A stretch of 64,000 nt of DNA from Candidatus Poseidoniaceae archaeon (GTDB lineage Archaea > Thermoplasmatota > Poseidoniia > Poseidoniales > Poseidoniaceae). The stretch is taken from NCBI GenBank assembly GCA_949373095.1, contig CASIBY010000005.1:46955-110954 (forward strand). The letters run 5' to 3'. Positions 27,075 to 36,406 of the stretch are shown in pieces; position 1 is the stretch's first letter, and every line of letters starts with the position of its first letter. The notes below the pieces were generated by a model, which had not been told where the DNA came from, made no database searches, and was given only the letters and a program-made list of their open reading frames with translations. The translations under genes were made by a program, and so were the position numbers.

Positions 27075-28628
27075 TCACAAAGGAATATTTCCGTGTTTTC
27101 GAGCAGGACGAAGTTCTTCTTTGTCCTTGAGCATGGCGAGTGCCCTGCATAGGCGTTGTCGCGTTTGGTTTGGTTCAATGACATCATCCAGATAACCGAG
27201 AGCTGCTGCTTTGTATGGATTTGCAAAGGTTTCTTTGAAATCTTCAGTCAAGCGTTCCCGCTCTTGCTCGGGATTTCGGGCATGAGCAATACGGCGACGG
27301 TGAATGATTTCAACAGCACCATCAGCGCCCATAACTGCCAGCTCTGCACTGGGCCAAGCCACATTGTAATCGCCCCGAATATGCTTGCTTGACATAACAT
27401 CGTATGCGCCACCGTAGGCTTTGCGAAGGATGACTGTCAATTTTGGAACAGTTGCCTCAGCAAAAGCATAGAGAAGTTTTGCACCGTGGCGAATGATTCC
27501 ACCCCATTCTTGATTGGTCCCCGGCAAGAACCCAGGTACGTCTTCAAAGGTGAGGATAGGGATATTGAATGCATCACAGAACCGTACGAATCTAGCGGCT
27601 TTATCGCTCGCATCAATATCAAGACATCCTGCAAGGACTTGCGGCTGATTAGCTACAATACCAACGGTATTACCGTCCAAGTGCCCGAATCCAATGACAA
27701 TGTTTCGCGCCCATTCGGATTGAACTTCCATGAATCCCCCGTCGTCAAGGACTTCAGTAATCACGTCAATGACATTGTAAGGCTTTGAAGAATCTTCTGG
27801 GATAATACTGTCAAGAGCATCACACAAGCGGTCTCTTGAGTCATTGGTCTTCTTGATAGGTGGACGCTCAAGATTGTTTTGAGGCAGCAGGTCGCACAAG
27901 TCCCGTGCCATTGCAATGGCATCTTCATCGTCGGAGGCAGTGAAGTGAGACACGCCAGATTTTGAACCATGGGTAGATGCGCCCCCCAGGTCTTCAAAGG
28001 AAACGACTTCGTTGGTGACTGTTTTGATGACTTCCGGCCCAGTGATGAACATGTGTGCGGTTTGGTCAACCATGATGACAAAGTCAGTAATGGCCGGGGA
28101 ATACACCGCTCCACCTGCACAAGGACCCATGATCACAGAGATCTGAGGGACAACGCCAGATGCTCTAACGTTCCTGAAGAAAATTTCTGCATAGGAACCA
28201 AGCGAAGCAACCCCTTCTTGGATTCGTGCTCCACCAGAATCATTCATTCCGATAACGGGGCGTCCCGTTTTGAGCGCCATATCAAGGACTTTGCAAATTT
28301 TAAGCCCGTGCATTTCACCGAGGGAACCTCCGTAAACAGTAAAGTCTTGAGCGAAAGCAAATACTTCTCTACCGTTAATCATGCCGTGTCCGGTAACGAC
28401 TCCATCACCAGGAATAACGTTCTTATCCATGTTGAAATCACGACATCGATGTTCGACCAAGGCATCAATTTCTTGAAAACTTCCATCATCTAGAAGCATT
28501 TCAACACGCTCACGAGCAGTCATTTTACCACGATTATGTTGGGCCTCTACGCGCGCTTGACCTCCTCCAGCCTCACTTTGAGACTTGCGATTTCTGAGGT
28601 CTTTTAGACGGTCTTCTGTACTTGACAT
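27075..28628 (-). CDS. Acyl-CoA (propionyl-CoA) carboxylase carboxyltransferase subunit
   Basis: A 517-residue carboxyltransferase that moves CO2 from carboxybiotin to propionyl- or acetyl-CoA. Motifs include [72 protein letters not shown] and [18 protein letters not shown], together covering both crotonase-like halves. ATG 28628 with an upstream GGGGGAAG replaces the much longer unsupported start at 28772. The biotin carboxylase subunit is not in the window. The divergent B12-binding mutase subunit suggests a role in propionyl-CoA to methylmalonyl-CoA conversion. Confidence 0.94.
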   Translation of the reverse strand: MSSTEDRLKDLRNRKSQSEAGGGQARVEAQHNRGKMTARERVEMLLDDGSFQEIDALVEHRCRDFNMDKNVIPGDGVVTGHGMINGREVFAFAQDFTVYGGSLGEMHGLKICKVLDMALKTGRPVIGMNDSGGARIQEGVASLGSYAEIFFRNVRASGVVPQISVIMGPCAGGAVYSPAITDFVIMVDQTAHMFITGPEVIKTVTNEVVSFEDLGGASTHGSKSGVSHFTASDDEDAIAMARDLCDLLPQNNLERPPIKKTNDSRDRLCDALDSIIPEDSSKPYNVIDVITEVLDDGGFMEVQSEWARNIVIGFGHLDGNTVGIVANQPQVLAGCLDIDASDKAARFVRFCDAFNIPILTFEDVPGFLPGTNQEWGGIIRHGAKLLYAFAEATVPKLTVILRKAYGGAYDVMSSKHIRGDYNVAWPSAELAVMGADGAVEIIHRRRIAHARNPEQERERLTEDFKETFANPYKAAALGYLDDVIEPNQTRQRLCRALAMLKDKEELRPARKHGNIPL

Positions 28629-28763
28629 GGACTTCCCCCTTGGTATGGATGAAAACGCCGCCCTTATGCGTTGCTCTTGTAAATCCGTGAAAATGGCGGT
28701 TGAACCCGGATTCAAGTTCACTCCAAGGGGTGTGTTGATAGGGAGGCGCCTGTTCCTCAGTTC

Positions 28764-29210
28764 ATGGCCCAACCGCTACGCATTGTTGTCGCCAAACCTG
28801 GACTAGACGGTCATGACCGCGGAGCCAAGGTTGTCGCCCGTACCCTTCGTGACGCTGGCCATGAAGTGATCTATACTGGGCTTCGCCGAACCGCCCAACA
28901 AATTGTTGAGACTGTGCGTGATGAAGATGCTCGGTTTTTAGGGCTTTCATCTCTTTCCGGAGCCCACAGCCATCTCTTTCCAAAAGTGTGCGAATTGTTG
29001 GTGAATGAAGGCCTTGAAGATGTGATCGTATTCGGTGGAGGGATCATCCCTCACGAAGACCGAGCAGAACTTTTCAGCGCAGGAATCAAAGCAATTTTTG
29101 GGCCCGGTACGCCAACATCTGAAATCCTTGAGTTCATCCAACATGCGAACGGCATGAACGATGCTGGAGTGGGCCAAGGAAATGACTGGCATTGGGAATC
29201 CAAAGCATGA
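28764..29210 (+). CDS. Methylmalonyl-CoA mutase, B12-binding (small) subunit
   Basis: A 148-residue free-standing B12-binding domain. [25 protein letters not shown] contains the DxHxxG signature whose His replaces the base in B12; [14 protein letters not shown] and [11 protein letters not shown] follow as in the mutase C-terminal domain. Archaea often encode this domain separately from the catalytic subunit. It rearranges methylmalonyl-CoA to succinyl-CoA together with the large subunit, which is not in the window. It is divergent from the carboxyltransferase gene and followed by the MeaB gene. Confidence 0.93.
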   Translation: MAQPLRIVVAKPGLDGHDRGAKVVARTLRDAGHEVIYTGLRRTAQQIVETVRDEDARFLGLSSLSGAHSHLFPKVCELLVNEGLEDVIVFGGGIIPHEDRAELFSAGIKAIFGPGTPTSEILEFIQHANGMNDAGVGQGNDWHWESKA

Positions 29211-29221
29211 GGTGACCTCAC

Positions 29222-30133
29222 ATGCAAGATGAAGTTGCTCGTGCGCTCAACGGCGAACGCCGAGCCTTGGCCCGTGTGTTATCCGCCATTGAAAACGGTA
29301 CATTTACTCTTGACGATGCTGGAATTGCCTCACCGATAGAAACCGACCGATCAAGATGGAGTACCATGGCCATTACCGGAGCCCCAGGCGTTGGAAAATC
29401 GGTATTGGTAGACGCACTGATGACTCAATGGGCAAAACAAGGGCATAAACTCGCACTGCTAGCGGTTGACCCGAGTTCACCACGGACCGGTGGTGCATTA
29501 CTCGGTGACCGAGTACGAATGACGTCGGTAGACGATCCTGAAATCAAAGACCTCGTGTATGTTCGTTCAATCGCAACGAGAGCTGCATCTGGTAGCGTAC
29601 CGTTGATCGTTGAAGATATGGCTTCTTTTCTTCATGCATGCGGATGGGATAGAGTACTCATCGAGACGGTAGGTTCGGGGCAATCCGAGTTGCGATGTGC
29701 AGCAGTAGCCGACCGCATCATCGTTGTAGAAGGGCCTGCCAGAGGAGATGGAATACAAGCTGAAAAAGCAGGTTTACTCGAACTGGCAGACGCCGTTCTT
29801 GTCAATAAAGCCGACCTCGATGGGGCCCAAAAACATGCTTCCGAACTCCAAGAGTCATTTAATCTTGGACAAAGTGAAGCCCCACCGGTCTTGCTGACAT
29901 CGGGCCTTCACGGCATTGGAATTGATGCAGCCTCAGATCTCTTGCTTCACCTTGATGCATCCGGGCGAGCCACCCGTGCACGGATGAGGGAGCGGCTACT
30001 TGCAAGTCATGAACGCCGGCTCGTAACCCATCCCTCGTACAATGAATGTCTTGACCTTCTCACGGAGGGCACAATTGATATTGAGAACGCATTGACTATC
30101 TTGTTAGGGGACACTGATGAGCGATCAAGTTGA
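29222..30133 (+). CDS. meaB: Methylmalonyl-CoA mutase-associated GTPase (MeaB/ArgK family)
   Basis: A 303-residue G3E GTPase. The P-loop is ITGAPGVGKSVLVDAL; LAVDPSSPRTGGALLGDRVRM is the MeaB signature; IETVGSGQSE gives the switch II region and LVNKADLDG the guanine-specificity motif. These proteins load and protect the adenosylcobalamin of methylmalonyl-CoA mutase. It begins 11 bases after the B12-binding subunit stop and overlaps the membrane kinase gene by 17 bases. It is likely to be co-transcribed with both. Confidence 0.95.
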   Translation: MQDEVARALNGERRALARVLSAIENGTFTLDDAGIASPIETDRSRWSTMAITGAPGVGKSVLVDALMTQWAKQGHKLALLAVDPSSPRTGGALLGDRVRMTSVDDPEIKDLVYVRSIATRAASGSVPLIVEDMASFLHACGWDRVLIETVGSGQSELRCAAVADRIIVVEGPARGDGIQAEKAGLLELADAVLVNKADLDGAQKHASELQESFNLGQSEAPPVLLTSGLHGIGIDAASDLLLHLDASGRATRARMRERLLASHERRLVTHPSYNECLDLLTEGTIDIENALTILLGDTDERSS

Positions 30134-30740
30134 ACTAACAAACCCAGTCGATACTTCGGTTGGTGGAATGAAGGGTCACATTCTCCGTAGAGTGATCCAC
30201 GTGAGCATGGCTGGGATACCACTCCTCTACTTTGGACTTGGAGAGGATGTAGCCACTAAGGTGAGCATGGACTTGAACCAAATCGTTGCATCTGTTGTAT
30301 TGTTTGCCCTTGTTGCAGAAAGTATCCGGCTCCGGTATGGAATCACAATTTTTGGACAACGTGATTATGAAGCTAAACAAGTATCTGCTTTGGCGTGGGG
30401 CGCTTTTGGCATTGGAATGGTGTTGTTATTGGTCCCACATGAGGCCTATGCCTATCCATTGATTGTCTCGCTATCTTTTGGAGACCCACTCATGGGGGAA
30501 CTACGACGAAAGGGAATCGGTACACGGCAAGTCATGCTGGCATCAACCGGCGTTATCCTTGCAATATGGCTCGTCTGTTCCCTGCAATTCGGCACCCCTG
30601 TATGGATTGCATTGCTTCTTGCTCCAGTTTGCATGATTGCTGAATGGCCACGGTTGCGTTACATCGATGACAATGCCACCATGCTCCTCATACCGCTTGC
30701 ATTGGTTCTTTTGCTGGAGCCTTTTGCCCAAGTGATGTAA
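30117..30740 (+). CDS. Dolichol/phytol kinase-like integral membrane protein
   Basis: A 207-residue protein with about six hydrophobic helices. The motifs GHILRRVIHVSMAGIPLL, SLSFGDPLMGELRR and RYIDDNATMLLIPL match the CTP-dependent dolichol/phytol kinase (COG0170) family. Such enzymes phosphorylate polyprenol or phytol-type alcohols in the membrane, and could supply lipid carriers or archaeal lipid precursors. The ATG at 30117 overlaps the MeaB gene; ATG 30165 is a second possibility. The substrate is unknown. Confidence 0.65.
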   Translation: MSDQVELTNPVDTSVGGMKGHILRRVIHVSMAGIPLLYFGLGEDVATKVSMDLNQIVASVVLFALVAESIRLRYGITIFGQRDYEAKQVSALAWGAFGIGMVLLLVPHEAYAYPLIVSLSFGDPLMGELRRKGIGTRQVMLASTGVILAIWLVCSLQFGTPVWIALLLAPVCMIAEWPRLRYIDDNATMLLIPLALVLLLEPFAQVM

Positions 30741-30819
30741 TAGAGAAGCAATCGTCAGCATAGATTTCGCTCAACATATTCAAATGGGGGGCATTCTTGG
30801 TTTCAACTGAGGAGAGCCC

Positions 30820-30930
30820 ATGTCAGATGAGTCCCAACATAATGACCCGCCCCAAATTGCGTACTACGTTGGTTTTGGACTTGCAATTCTTTTCCTCGCA
30901 ATCACAATGGTCCGTTACCCACTTTGGTGA
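30820..30930 (+). CDS. Small single-helix membrane protein, 36 residues
   Basis: A short open frame of 36 codons preceded by GGAGAG eight bases upstream. The first 12 residues are polar and acidic, then IAYYVGFGLAILFLAITMV forms one transmembrane helix, and the end is RYPLW. Size and a good ribosome-binding site favour a real small membrane protein, but no family is recognised. It lies between the membrane kinase gene and the asparagine synthase operon. Confidence 0.6.
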   Translation: MSDESQHNDPPQIAYYVGFGLAILFLAITMVRYPLW

Positions 30931-30986
30931 TTTTTTCAACCAAGGATTGAACATTCCTTGAAAAGGAAAGTCAGTGACCGTGGTTT

Positions 30987-32771
30987 ATGTGCGGCATTGG
31001 AGGGATGCTAGGCAACCCCGACCTCGCCGTTGTTGAACGTATGAATCAACTCCAACTTCATCGTGGACCAGACGGTCAAAATGTTTGGTCAGACGACTAC
31101 GTTGCTTTTGGTCACACCCGACTGGCAATTGTTGATGTTCACGGTAGCCAACAACCAATCCATGGCTCAAACGGACGAACACTCATCGTGAACGGAGAGA
31201 TCTACAATCATCGCCATCTCCGTTCTAAACTCAAGCAGTATCCTTTCTTCACATCTGGAGATAGCGAAGTTATTCTTGCACTCCACGACCAGTTTCTTGC
31301 TAAGAATCAACAGGCACCGAGCGCTAACGACCATGCTTCTTGGTTGAAAGAGCTTGACGGGATGTTTGCAATCGCACTATGGGATGGCCATAATCAGCAA
31401 CTCATTCTCGCTCGGGATTCGCTCGGAATCAAACCCATGGTGAAAACCGAAGTGGAGGGAACACTCCTTTTTGCTAGTGAGGTCAAAGCATTACGAGCTG
31501 ATGAACGACACGTCCCCGAACTGGATGATATCGCACTTGCTGCGCGAATGGTTTGGGAATACCCGCTTGACGCTACAACACTCCTCAAAGGTGTGACTCA
31601 AGTACAACCTGGGACGGTGGAAACATGGGAACTGAACGAACATGGAAAGGCGTTCATGTCGGGAAGAGCGGTCATTAAGCATCAACTGGTAAAACCAGAT
31701 TCTGAATGGAATCCAGTTACCCAAGCGCCGGTCCTTCTCGACTCGTTTGTCTCCAGTGTCCAACAGCGATTGATGGCGGATGTTCCTGTCGGGATTGTTT
31801 TGTCAGGAGGGCTCGATTCAAGTCTCGTAGCTGCAGTCGCTCAAGAAGCAGCCTCACGAGCGGAGCAACCCGTCCCTGAGTGTTGGACTGTGGCTGAAAG
31901 CGAGGAAAACGCTGATTGGAAAGCGGCAGAACTCGTCGCCTCACACTTTGATCTGCGCCATCATCAGCACATACTCGAACCCGATGCGTTTGAACGCGCC
32001 CTTCCGAACTTGATTTGGCATGGCGAAGATATTGACGTAACGGTTCTGTTCTTCCAACCTCTGTTTGAAACGATGGCGAAAAAGGTCAAAGTGGGACTCT
32101 GCGGGCAGGGTGCGGATGAATTACATGCTGGATATCCCCGGTATAGAGACCTCACGCAGCATGCTCTTCTTCTTCGTCAACGGCTTCAATCACTCCCCCA
32201 ATCTATCCAAACTACACTAGAAGACGGTCCCCTTCGTACAGAAGAAGGATGGCTTTCACCCCACCAGCGACCAGAAGAACAGACGAAGAACCTCGATGAA
32301 TTTCTTCAGTTTGAATTGGACCATGGCCAACTCAGTAATTTCCAATTGCGCCTAGTTGACCGTCATTCCATGGCTCATTCTCTTGAGGTACGTGTCCCCT
32401 TCCTCGGAACCCCTCACCTCAAGGCTGCGAATCGCTTGCCTATGGATTGGAGACTCCCATCAAGTTTGGAAGAAAAGGCCGCTCTTCGAGAAGCCGCTGA
32501 CCTCACTGGACTACCTAAAGAAATTGTTAGGCGACCAAAAATGCCTGCAGGGCGAGCAACCTCACCGACTATGTTGCAAACCTTCCTTGACGAATTCTCA
32601 TCAGAAACCAAGCAACTTGTTGCCAAATATGAAAGCCTCTCTCCAATATTCAAAGGACAGTCCGAATTGGCTTTAGGACTCGGATTATTCGAGTCCATGC
32701 ACCTTTTGGATGGTGGAAGAGTCAAGAAGGGCGGAGATGTCCGCACCCTACTCACCGAGGTTTTGCCATGA
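30987..32771 (+). CDS. asnB: Asparagine synthase (glutamine-hydrolysing), AsnB-like
   Basis: A 594-residue two-domain amidotransferase. It starts MCGIGGMLGN, where Cys2 is the glutaminase nucleophile; LNLHRGPDG-type residues and NGEIYNHRHL follow, as in class II glutaminase domains. The synthetase half has the PP-loop VGIVLSGGLDSSLVAAV and later GQGADELHAGYPRY and SLEVRVPFL. It would use glutamine nitrogen and ATP to amidate aspartate or a related carboxylate. It overlaps the glutamate-cysteine ligase gene as ATGA, so the substrate may not be plain aspartate. Confidence 0.93.
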   Translation: MCGIGGMLGNPDLAVVERMNQLQLHRGPDGQNVWSDDYVAFGHTRLAIVDVHGSQQPIHGSNGRTLIVNGEIYNHRHLRSKLKQYPFFTSGDSEVILALHDQFLAKNQQAPSANDHASWLKELDGMFAIALWDGHNQQLILARDSLGIKPMVKTEVEGTLLFASEVKALRADERHVPELDDIALAARMVWEYPLDATTLLKGVTQVQPGTVETWELNEHGKAFMSGRAVIKHQLVKPDSEWNPVTQAPVLLDSFVSSVQQRLMADVPVGIVLSGGLDSSLVAAVAQEAASRAEQPVPECWTVAESEENADWKAAELVASHFDLRHHQHILEPDAFERALPNLIWHGEDIDVTVLFFQPLFETMAKKVKVGLCGQGADELHAGYPRYRDLTQHALLLRQRLQSLPQSIQTTLEDGPLRTEEGWLSPHQRPEEQTKNLDEFLQFELDHGQLSNFQLRLVDRHSMAHSLEVRVPFLGTPHLKAANRLPMDWRLPSSLEEKAALREAADLTGLPKEIVRRPKMPAGRATSPTMLQTFLDEFSSETKQLVAKYESLSPIFKGQSELALGLGLFESMHLLDGGRVKKGGDVRTLLTEVLP

Positions 32772-33970
32772 CCCATGTACACGAATTAACCTCCTTGCTG
32801 GAATCCAAACGTGAATTGATTACGAATTGGATGGCTAAAAAACGAAAAGAAGTCCCGATTCCGATTTACGGAAGCGTTGACATCCGAGATGCAGGCTGGA
32901 AAGTTGGTGTCGTAGATGCGAACCATTTCCCCGCAGGATTCAACAACGTGGCTGAGGGCGACTTAGATGTCCTTTCAGCGCTATTCAATACACACATTAC
33001 GAGAACACAACCAAATTGCAAGTGGGTTCACATTTATCCTGAAAGCCATACCCGGAACCAAGGGTATATCGAAAACATTGCAACAATTCAGCGATTGATC
33101 CAAATGGCCGGATTCAAGTGTACTATTGGCTCACCAGAACTCGAAGAGTTAGGTTCCCTCATGGGAATATCTGGCCCATTAAAGCTTGATCAAGTGACGC
33201 TCAATGGAAATGGAGATTTGACGATAGGAGGGGGGAATCCAGACCTCATCCTCTTGAATAATGACCTCACGAACGGCAAACTCCCTGGACTTACTGCGCC
33301 TAATGTATCTCCTCCTGCTGAAATGGGTTGGCATCAGCGAAGAAAATCCGAGCATTATGCTTGTTTGCAAGGGTACGTCAATGAAATCGGGGAGATTCTT
33401 GATATTGACCCGTGGCACCTAATGCCTGAGTGGTTCGTTTCTGAGGACAAATGCCTAACTGAAATTGAATGCCGTACGAAACTCGCTGGTGAGATTGATG
33501 CCTTCATTGCAAACATCCAATCGCGATACGATGCTTTGGGAATTGAAAGACAACCTGCTGTGGTTATGAAGAACGACCGTGGGACCTACGGATTAGGAAT
33601 CATGGTATTGACATCGGGAGACGCAATACTAAACCTCTCCAATCGCAAAATCAACAAACTTCGTTATGCAAAGGGAGGCGCTGCAGTGGATAATTACCTC
33701 ATCCAAGAAGGAATTCCCACCTCCATGCTTACCGAAGAAGGTGAACCTGTTGAACCAGTTGTGTACCTTGTTGACGGTGAGGCCGCTGCGTGGTTTTACA
33801 GAATTAATCCTAAAAAATCGGACATGGATAACCTTAATTCACCAAGCGCACGGTTTGAGGATTACTCAAACTCCGGCCACATGTACGGGGAACACGCACA
33901 CGGCTGGCATGCACTTCTCGCGGAACTGAGCATGCTCGCCATGGGCGCAGAGTCAAACATTGAACGGTGA
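32768..33970 (+). CDS. Glutamate-cysteine ligase-like protein of the PF08886 (GshA) type
   Basis: A 400-residue enzyme strongly resembling the PF08886 GshA family. Diagnostic segments are YGSVDIRDAGWKVGVVDANHF, PESHTRNQGYIENI, DLILLNNDLTNG, RRKSEHYACLQGYVNEIG, IDPWHLMPEWF, VVMKNDRGTYGLGIMVLTSG and VVYLVDGEAAAWFYRI. The family joins glutamate and cysteine to form gamma-glutamylcysteine, first step of low-molecular-weight thiol synthesis. It is best known from bacteria, so transfer is possible. The start overlaps the AsnB stop and its stop is six bases before the next gene. Confidence 0.85.
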   Translation: MTHVHELTSLLESKRELITNWMAKKRKEVPIPIYGSVDIRDAGWKVGVVDANHFPAGFNNVAEGDLDVLSALFNTHITRTQPNCKWVHIYPESHTRNQGYIENIATIQRLIQMAGFKCTIGSPELEELGSLMGISGPLKLDQVTLNGNGDLTIGGGNPDLILLNNDLTNGKLPGLTAPNVSPPAEMGWHQRRKSEHYACLQGYVNEIGEILDIDPWHLMPEWFVSEDKCLTEIECRTKLAGEIDAFIANIQSRYDALGIERQPAVVMKNDRGTYGLGIMVLTSGDAILNLSNRKINKLRYAKGGAAVDNYLIQEGIPTSMLTEEGEPVEPVVYLVDGEAAAWFYRINPKKSDMDNLNSPSARFEDYSNSGHMYGEHAHGWHALLAELSMLAMGAESNIER

Positions 33971-33976
33971 ACTCAA

Positions 33977-35014
33977 ATGACAACATTGCATTGCCTCGGA
34001 AGCGGTTTAGTTGGCGCCTATGTTGTTCGGCATTTGGTTGAGGCTGGACACGAAGTTCACGTTTACGACCTCAGACCAAACTCAACTGAAGGCATTATCA
34101 TGCACCTTGGAGACATTACCCAAAGACTTCACCAACTACCAGATGGGTTGGTAGTGAACATGTTGCCCGGTGATATTGGCGGGGAATGTACAGAGATACT
34201 TGTTCGACTTGGCAGAACCGTTGTTGACCTTTCTTTTGCCGAAGAAACTCCCGACCGACTTCAAGAACTTGCTGTAGCCTCAAACGCTACCGTTGTCTGG
34301 GATGTTGGTATTGCCCCTGGACTTTCGAACATGTTACTCGCTGAAGCACAAGCCAAACTTGGAACGTTCAGAAATGCGGAAATCCGAGTTGGTGGAAATC
34401 CGTGTCAACCAGATGATGACTGGTCCTATATGGCGCCGTTCTCCCCAGCCGATGTAATTGCAGAATATACACGCCCTGCAAGGGTTATCAGAAAGGCAGC
34501 GGTAGCAACACTCCCTGCACTTGATGAGCGACATCTCATTGAAGTGGGTGGAAAAGGGACCATGGAAGCCTTCCTTTCAGACGGACTCCGTTCCCTTCTT
34601 TTTACAATGAAAGCAGACGAAATGTCAGAATATACCGTTCGTTGGCCAGGTCACATCCAGCGCTATATCGACGAGCGAGATGCTGGAGAATTAGATTTTG
34701 ATGCACTGCTGGACTCTTGGACTCTTGACAAAACGCGAGATGAATTCACTTGGCTGGAAGTTAAGGCCGAAAATGACACTCAACGCTTCATTTGGCGGAT
34801 TGAGGACAGCGGGTCCAAAGGCGACTCATCGATGGCCCGAACAACTGGTCTTGTCACTCTAGCAACAGCCCTCACCTTGTGTGAAAACGATGAAATTCTT
34901 TCCCCCGGAGTATTTTCACCCGAACAACTCCCCTCGGCCTTTCTTGACAGGGCGCTTTCCTTGATGGTCAAGAACGGCGTCAAGATTGAGCACCATATTG
35001 AGCGGGCAAACTGA
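33977..35014 (+). CDS. Saccharopine dehydrogenase-like NAD(P)-dependent oxidoreductase
   Basis: A 345-residue protein with a Rossmann N-terminus, TLHCLGSGLVGAYVVRHLVEAGHEV, and VVNMLPGDIGGECTEILVRLG and VVWDVGIAPGLSNMLLAEAQ, as in saccharopine dehydrogenase/carboxynorspermidine synthase-like proteins. These reductases act on amino acid-derived imines, but catalysis cannot be deduced. It is directly behind the glutamate-cysteine ligase gene and before the membrane gene, an operon that may make or modify an amino acid derivative. Confidence 0.8.
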   Translation: MTTLHCLGSGLVGAYVVRHLVEAGHEVHVYDLRPNSTEGIIMHLGDITQRLHQLPDGLVVNMLPGDIGGECTEILVRLGRTVVDLSFAEETPDRLQELAVASNATVVWDVGIAPGLSNMLLAEAQAKLGTFRNAEIRVGGNPCQPDDDWSYMAPFSPADVIAEYTRPARVIRKAAVATLPALDERHLIEVGGKGTMEAFLSDGLRSLLFTMKADEMSEYTVRWPGHIQRYIDERDAGELDFDALLDSWTLDKTRDEFTWLEVKAENDTQRFIWRIEDSGSKGDSSMARTTGLVTLATALTLCENDEILSPGVFSPEQLPSAFLDRALSLMVKNGVKIEHHIERAN

Positions 35015-35015
35015 A

Positions 35016-35714
35016 ATGGGGAACCTCATCCCCTACACCATGAACCGCTCGCTTTGGTACGTTGGGACCATTGCGATTGGCCTATGGATATCCGCCACAG
35101 CTCTTGGAGGCCTCCTTCCTGATTCCTTGGCTGAGTGGCCAGTCAACATCTGGTGTTGGGCTCTTTTTGGGCGGATTTATTTCTCAACTGACCGAAAAGA
35201 GCGCATTGAGATGCTTACTGTCGTTGCCATTGCTACACCTATGGAATTATTTTTCTCGGAAGTATGGCTCGTGTATGAATACCAACGTGACCTCATGCCG
35301 CTCTTTGTCCCTGCAGGACATTATTTTCTCTTTGATCTAGGAAGGCGGGCAGCTCTTCAGATGAATGTATCTTGGGCCATGCCCCTTTTGCTACCCTTCG
35401 TCCCGATGGTGTTGTATGGCTTATGGACCGGAGGAGATACATCTGGAATCTTCCTTCTCCTCCTTGTCCTTGGCTTCACACAGTGGGGGCCACAGCCTCG
35501 GCTTTACGCAGCAATGGCGTGGGCTGCTCTTGCGATGGAACTGCTTGGAACCTATTTACAAAACTGGACGTGGGCCACAGAGGTCCCATGGACGGGACTA
35601 ACTGCTTGGAACCCCCCTCTTCTCGTTGGAGCATTCTATTGCTTTGGAGATGTATTGGTCAACTTGACCGTTGCCAAGTTTGAAGGGGAACCTCCAACGG
35701 TGGTGACAACATGA
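35016..35714 (+). CDS. Polytopic membrane protein, unknown function
   Basis: A 232-residue protein with about seven hydrophobic helices, among them WYVGTIAIGLWISATAL, MPLLLPFVPMVLYGLW and ALAMELLGTYLQ. There is a charged loop with FGRIYFSTDRKERIEML. Its ATG at 35016 is two bases after the previous stop, and its stop overlaps the next gene, so it is part of the AsnB-GshA operon. No family is recognised. Confidence 0.65.
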   Translation: MGNLIPYTMNRSLWYVGTIAIGLWISATALGGLLPDSLAEWPVNIWCWALFGRIYFSTDRKERIEMLTVVAIATPMELFFSEVWLVYEYQRDLMPLFVPAGHYFLFDLGRRAALQMNVSWAMPLLLPFVPMVLYGLWTGGDTSGIFLLLLVLGFTQWGPQPRLYAAMAWAALAMELLGTYLQNWTWATEVPWTGLTAWNPPLLVGAFYCFGDVLVNLTVAKFEGEPPTVVTT

Positions 35715-36043
35715 CCAGCCCTGATGAGTTGCGTCGCCGGCGAGAAGAGGAAGCCATGCGAATCCGCACGGCTCTTAATCGCCAACGAGGTGAGCAACGA
35801 GCCAATACAAAAGGTGGTGAGACTACCGTCGCCTTCGTGGAGGAGCGGAAGTGTATCGGTTGTGACCAGTGTACCATCGTATGCGATGATGATGCGATTG
35901 AACTCTATTTTGTTGATGTCAAGAGCCCATTGCTTTCGGTTGAAAGCAATCGCAAGGCGAAAATTATTCGAGACTCCTGCACGGGTTGCAGGCTGTGCGT
36001 GCTTGCGTGTCCAACAGACGCAATTACCATGATTGATCGATGA
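35711..36043 (+). CDS. 2[4Fe-4S] ferredoxin-like protein
   Basis: A 110-residue protein with two iron-sulfur motifs: CIGCDQCTIVCDDDAIEL and CTGCRLCVLACPTDAI. The usual Pro after the fourth cysteine of the first motif is Asp. The N-terminal 45 residues are Arg/Glu-rich and may form a helix. It overlaps the membrane protein gene as ATGA and is 11 bases from the next one. It may give electrons to the saccharopine dehydrogenase-like enzyme or to the membrane partner. Confidence 0.85.
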   Translation: MTSPDELRRRREEEAMRIRTALNRQRGEQRANTKGGETTVAFVEERKCIGCDQCTIVCDDDAIELYFVDVKSPLLSVESNRKAKIIRDSCTGCRLCVLACPTDAITMIDR

Positions 36044-36054
36044 GGTAGAATAGT

Positions 36055-36345
36055 ATGTCAAAGAAAGGAAAAGACCCATCAGCTCAACGATTCGGAGGGG
36101 AATTCGGACCTTATCGTAACCCAGGCACCACTGGAGTGAGCCTGTCCACATTCAAGACACTCGTTTGGACCTCAAACCTTGGAGGACTCTTCTTAGTGGC
36201 TCTTTCACTTGAATTACTGATCTACTATCAGAACTTCACGTGGGGATTCCTATCTCTTCTTGCAGGAATCATTGTTGCACTCTTCCCGTCAAACTACGAA
36301 ATCGTAGGCATGAACGAAGATGAAGAAAATGAGTCAGACAGTTAA
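36055..36345 (+). CDS. Small two-helix membrane protein
   Basis: A 96-residue protein of unknown family. Hydrophobic helices lie near residues 43-60 (GGLFLVALSLELLIYY) and 64-78 (GFLSLLAGIIVALFP), with a basic N-terminus (SKKGKDPSAQ) and acidic C-terminus. It starts 11 bases after the ferredoxin-like gene, the last gene of this plus-strand run, and converges on the cytochrome operon. Confidence 0.6.
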   Translation: MSKKGKDPSAQRFGGEFGPYRNPGTTGVSLSTFKTLVWTSNLGGLFLVALSLELLIYYQNFTWGFLSLLAGIIVALFPSNYEIVGMNEDEENESDS

Positions 36346-36406
36346 CGCTGTCATACCCCTAACACCCTAATCAAGGGGCCTTAATGGTATCAATTGTCTA
36401 CTGATT

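Noticed and set aside
28629-28772. Longer N-terminus of the carboxyltransferase starting at 28772
   Set aside because: The extra 48 codons have no similarity to the family, would overlap the divergent mutase gene start, and the ATG at 28628 has a good ribosome-binding site.
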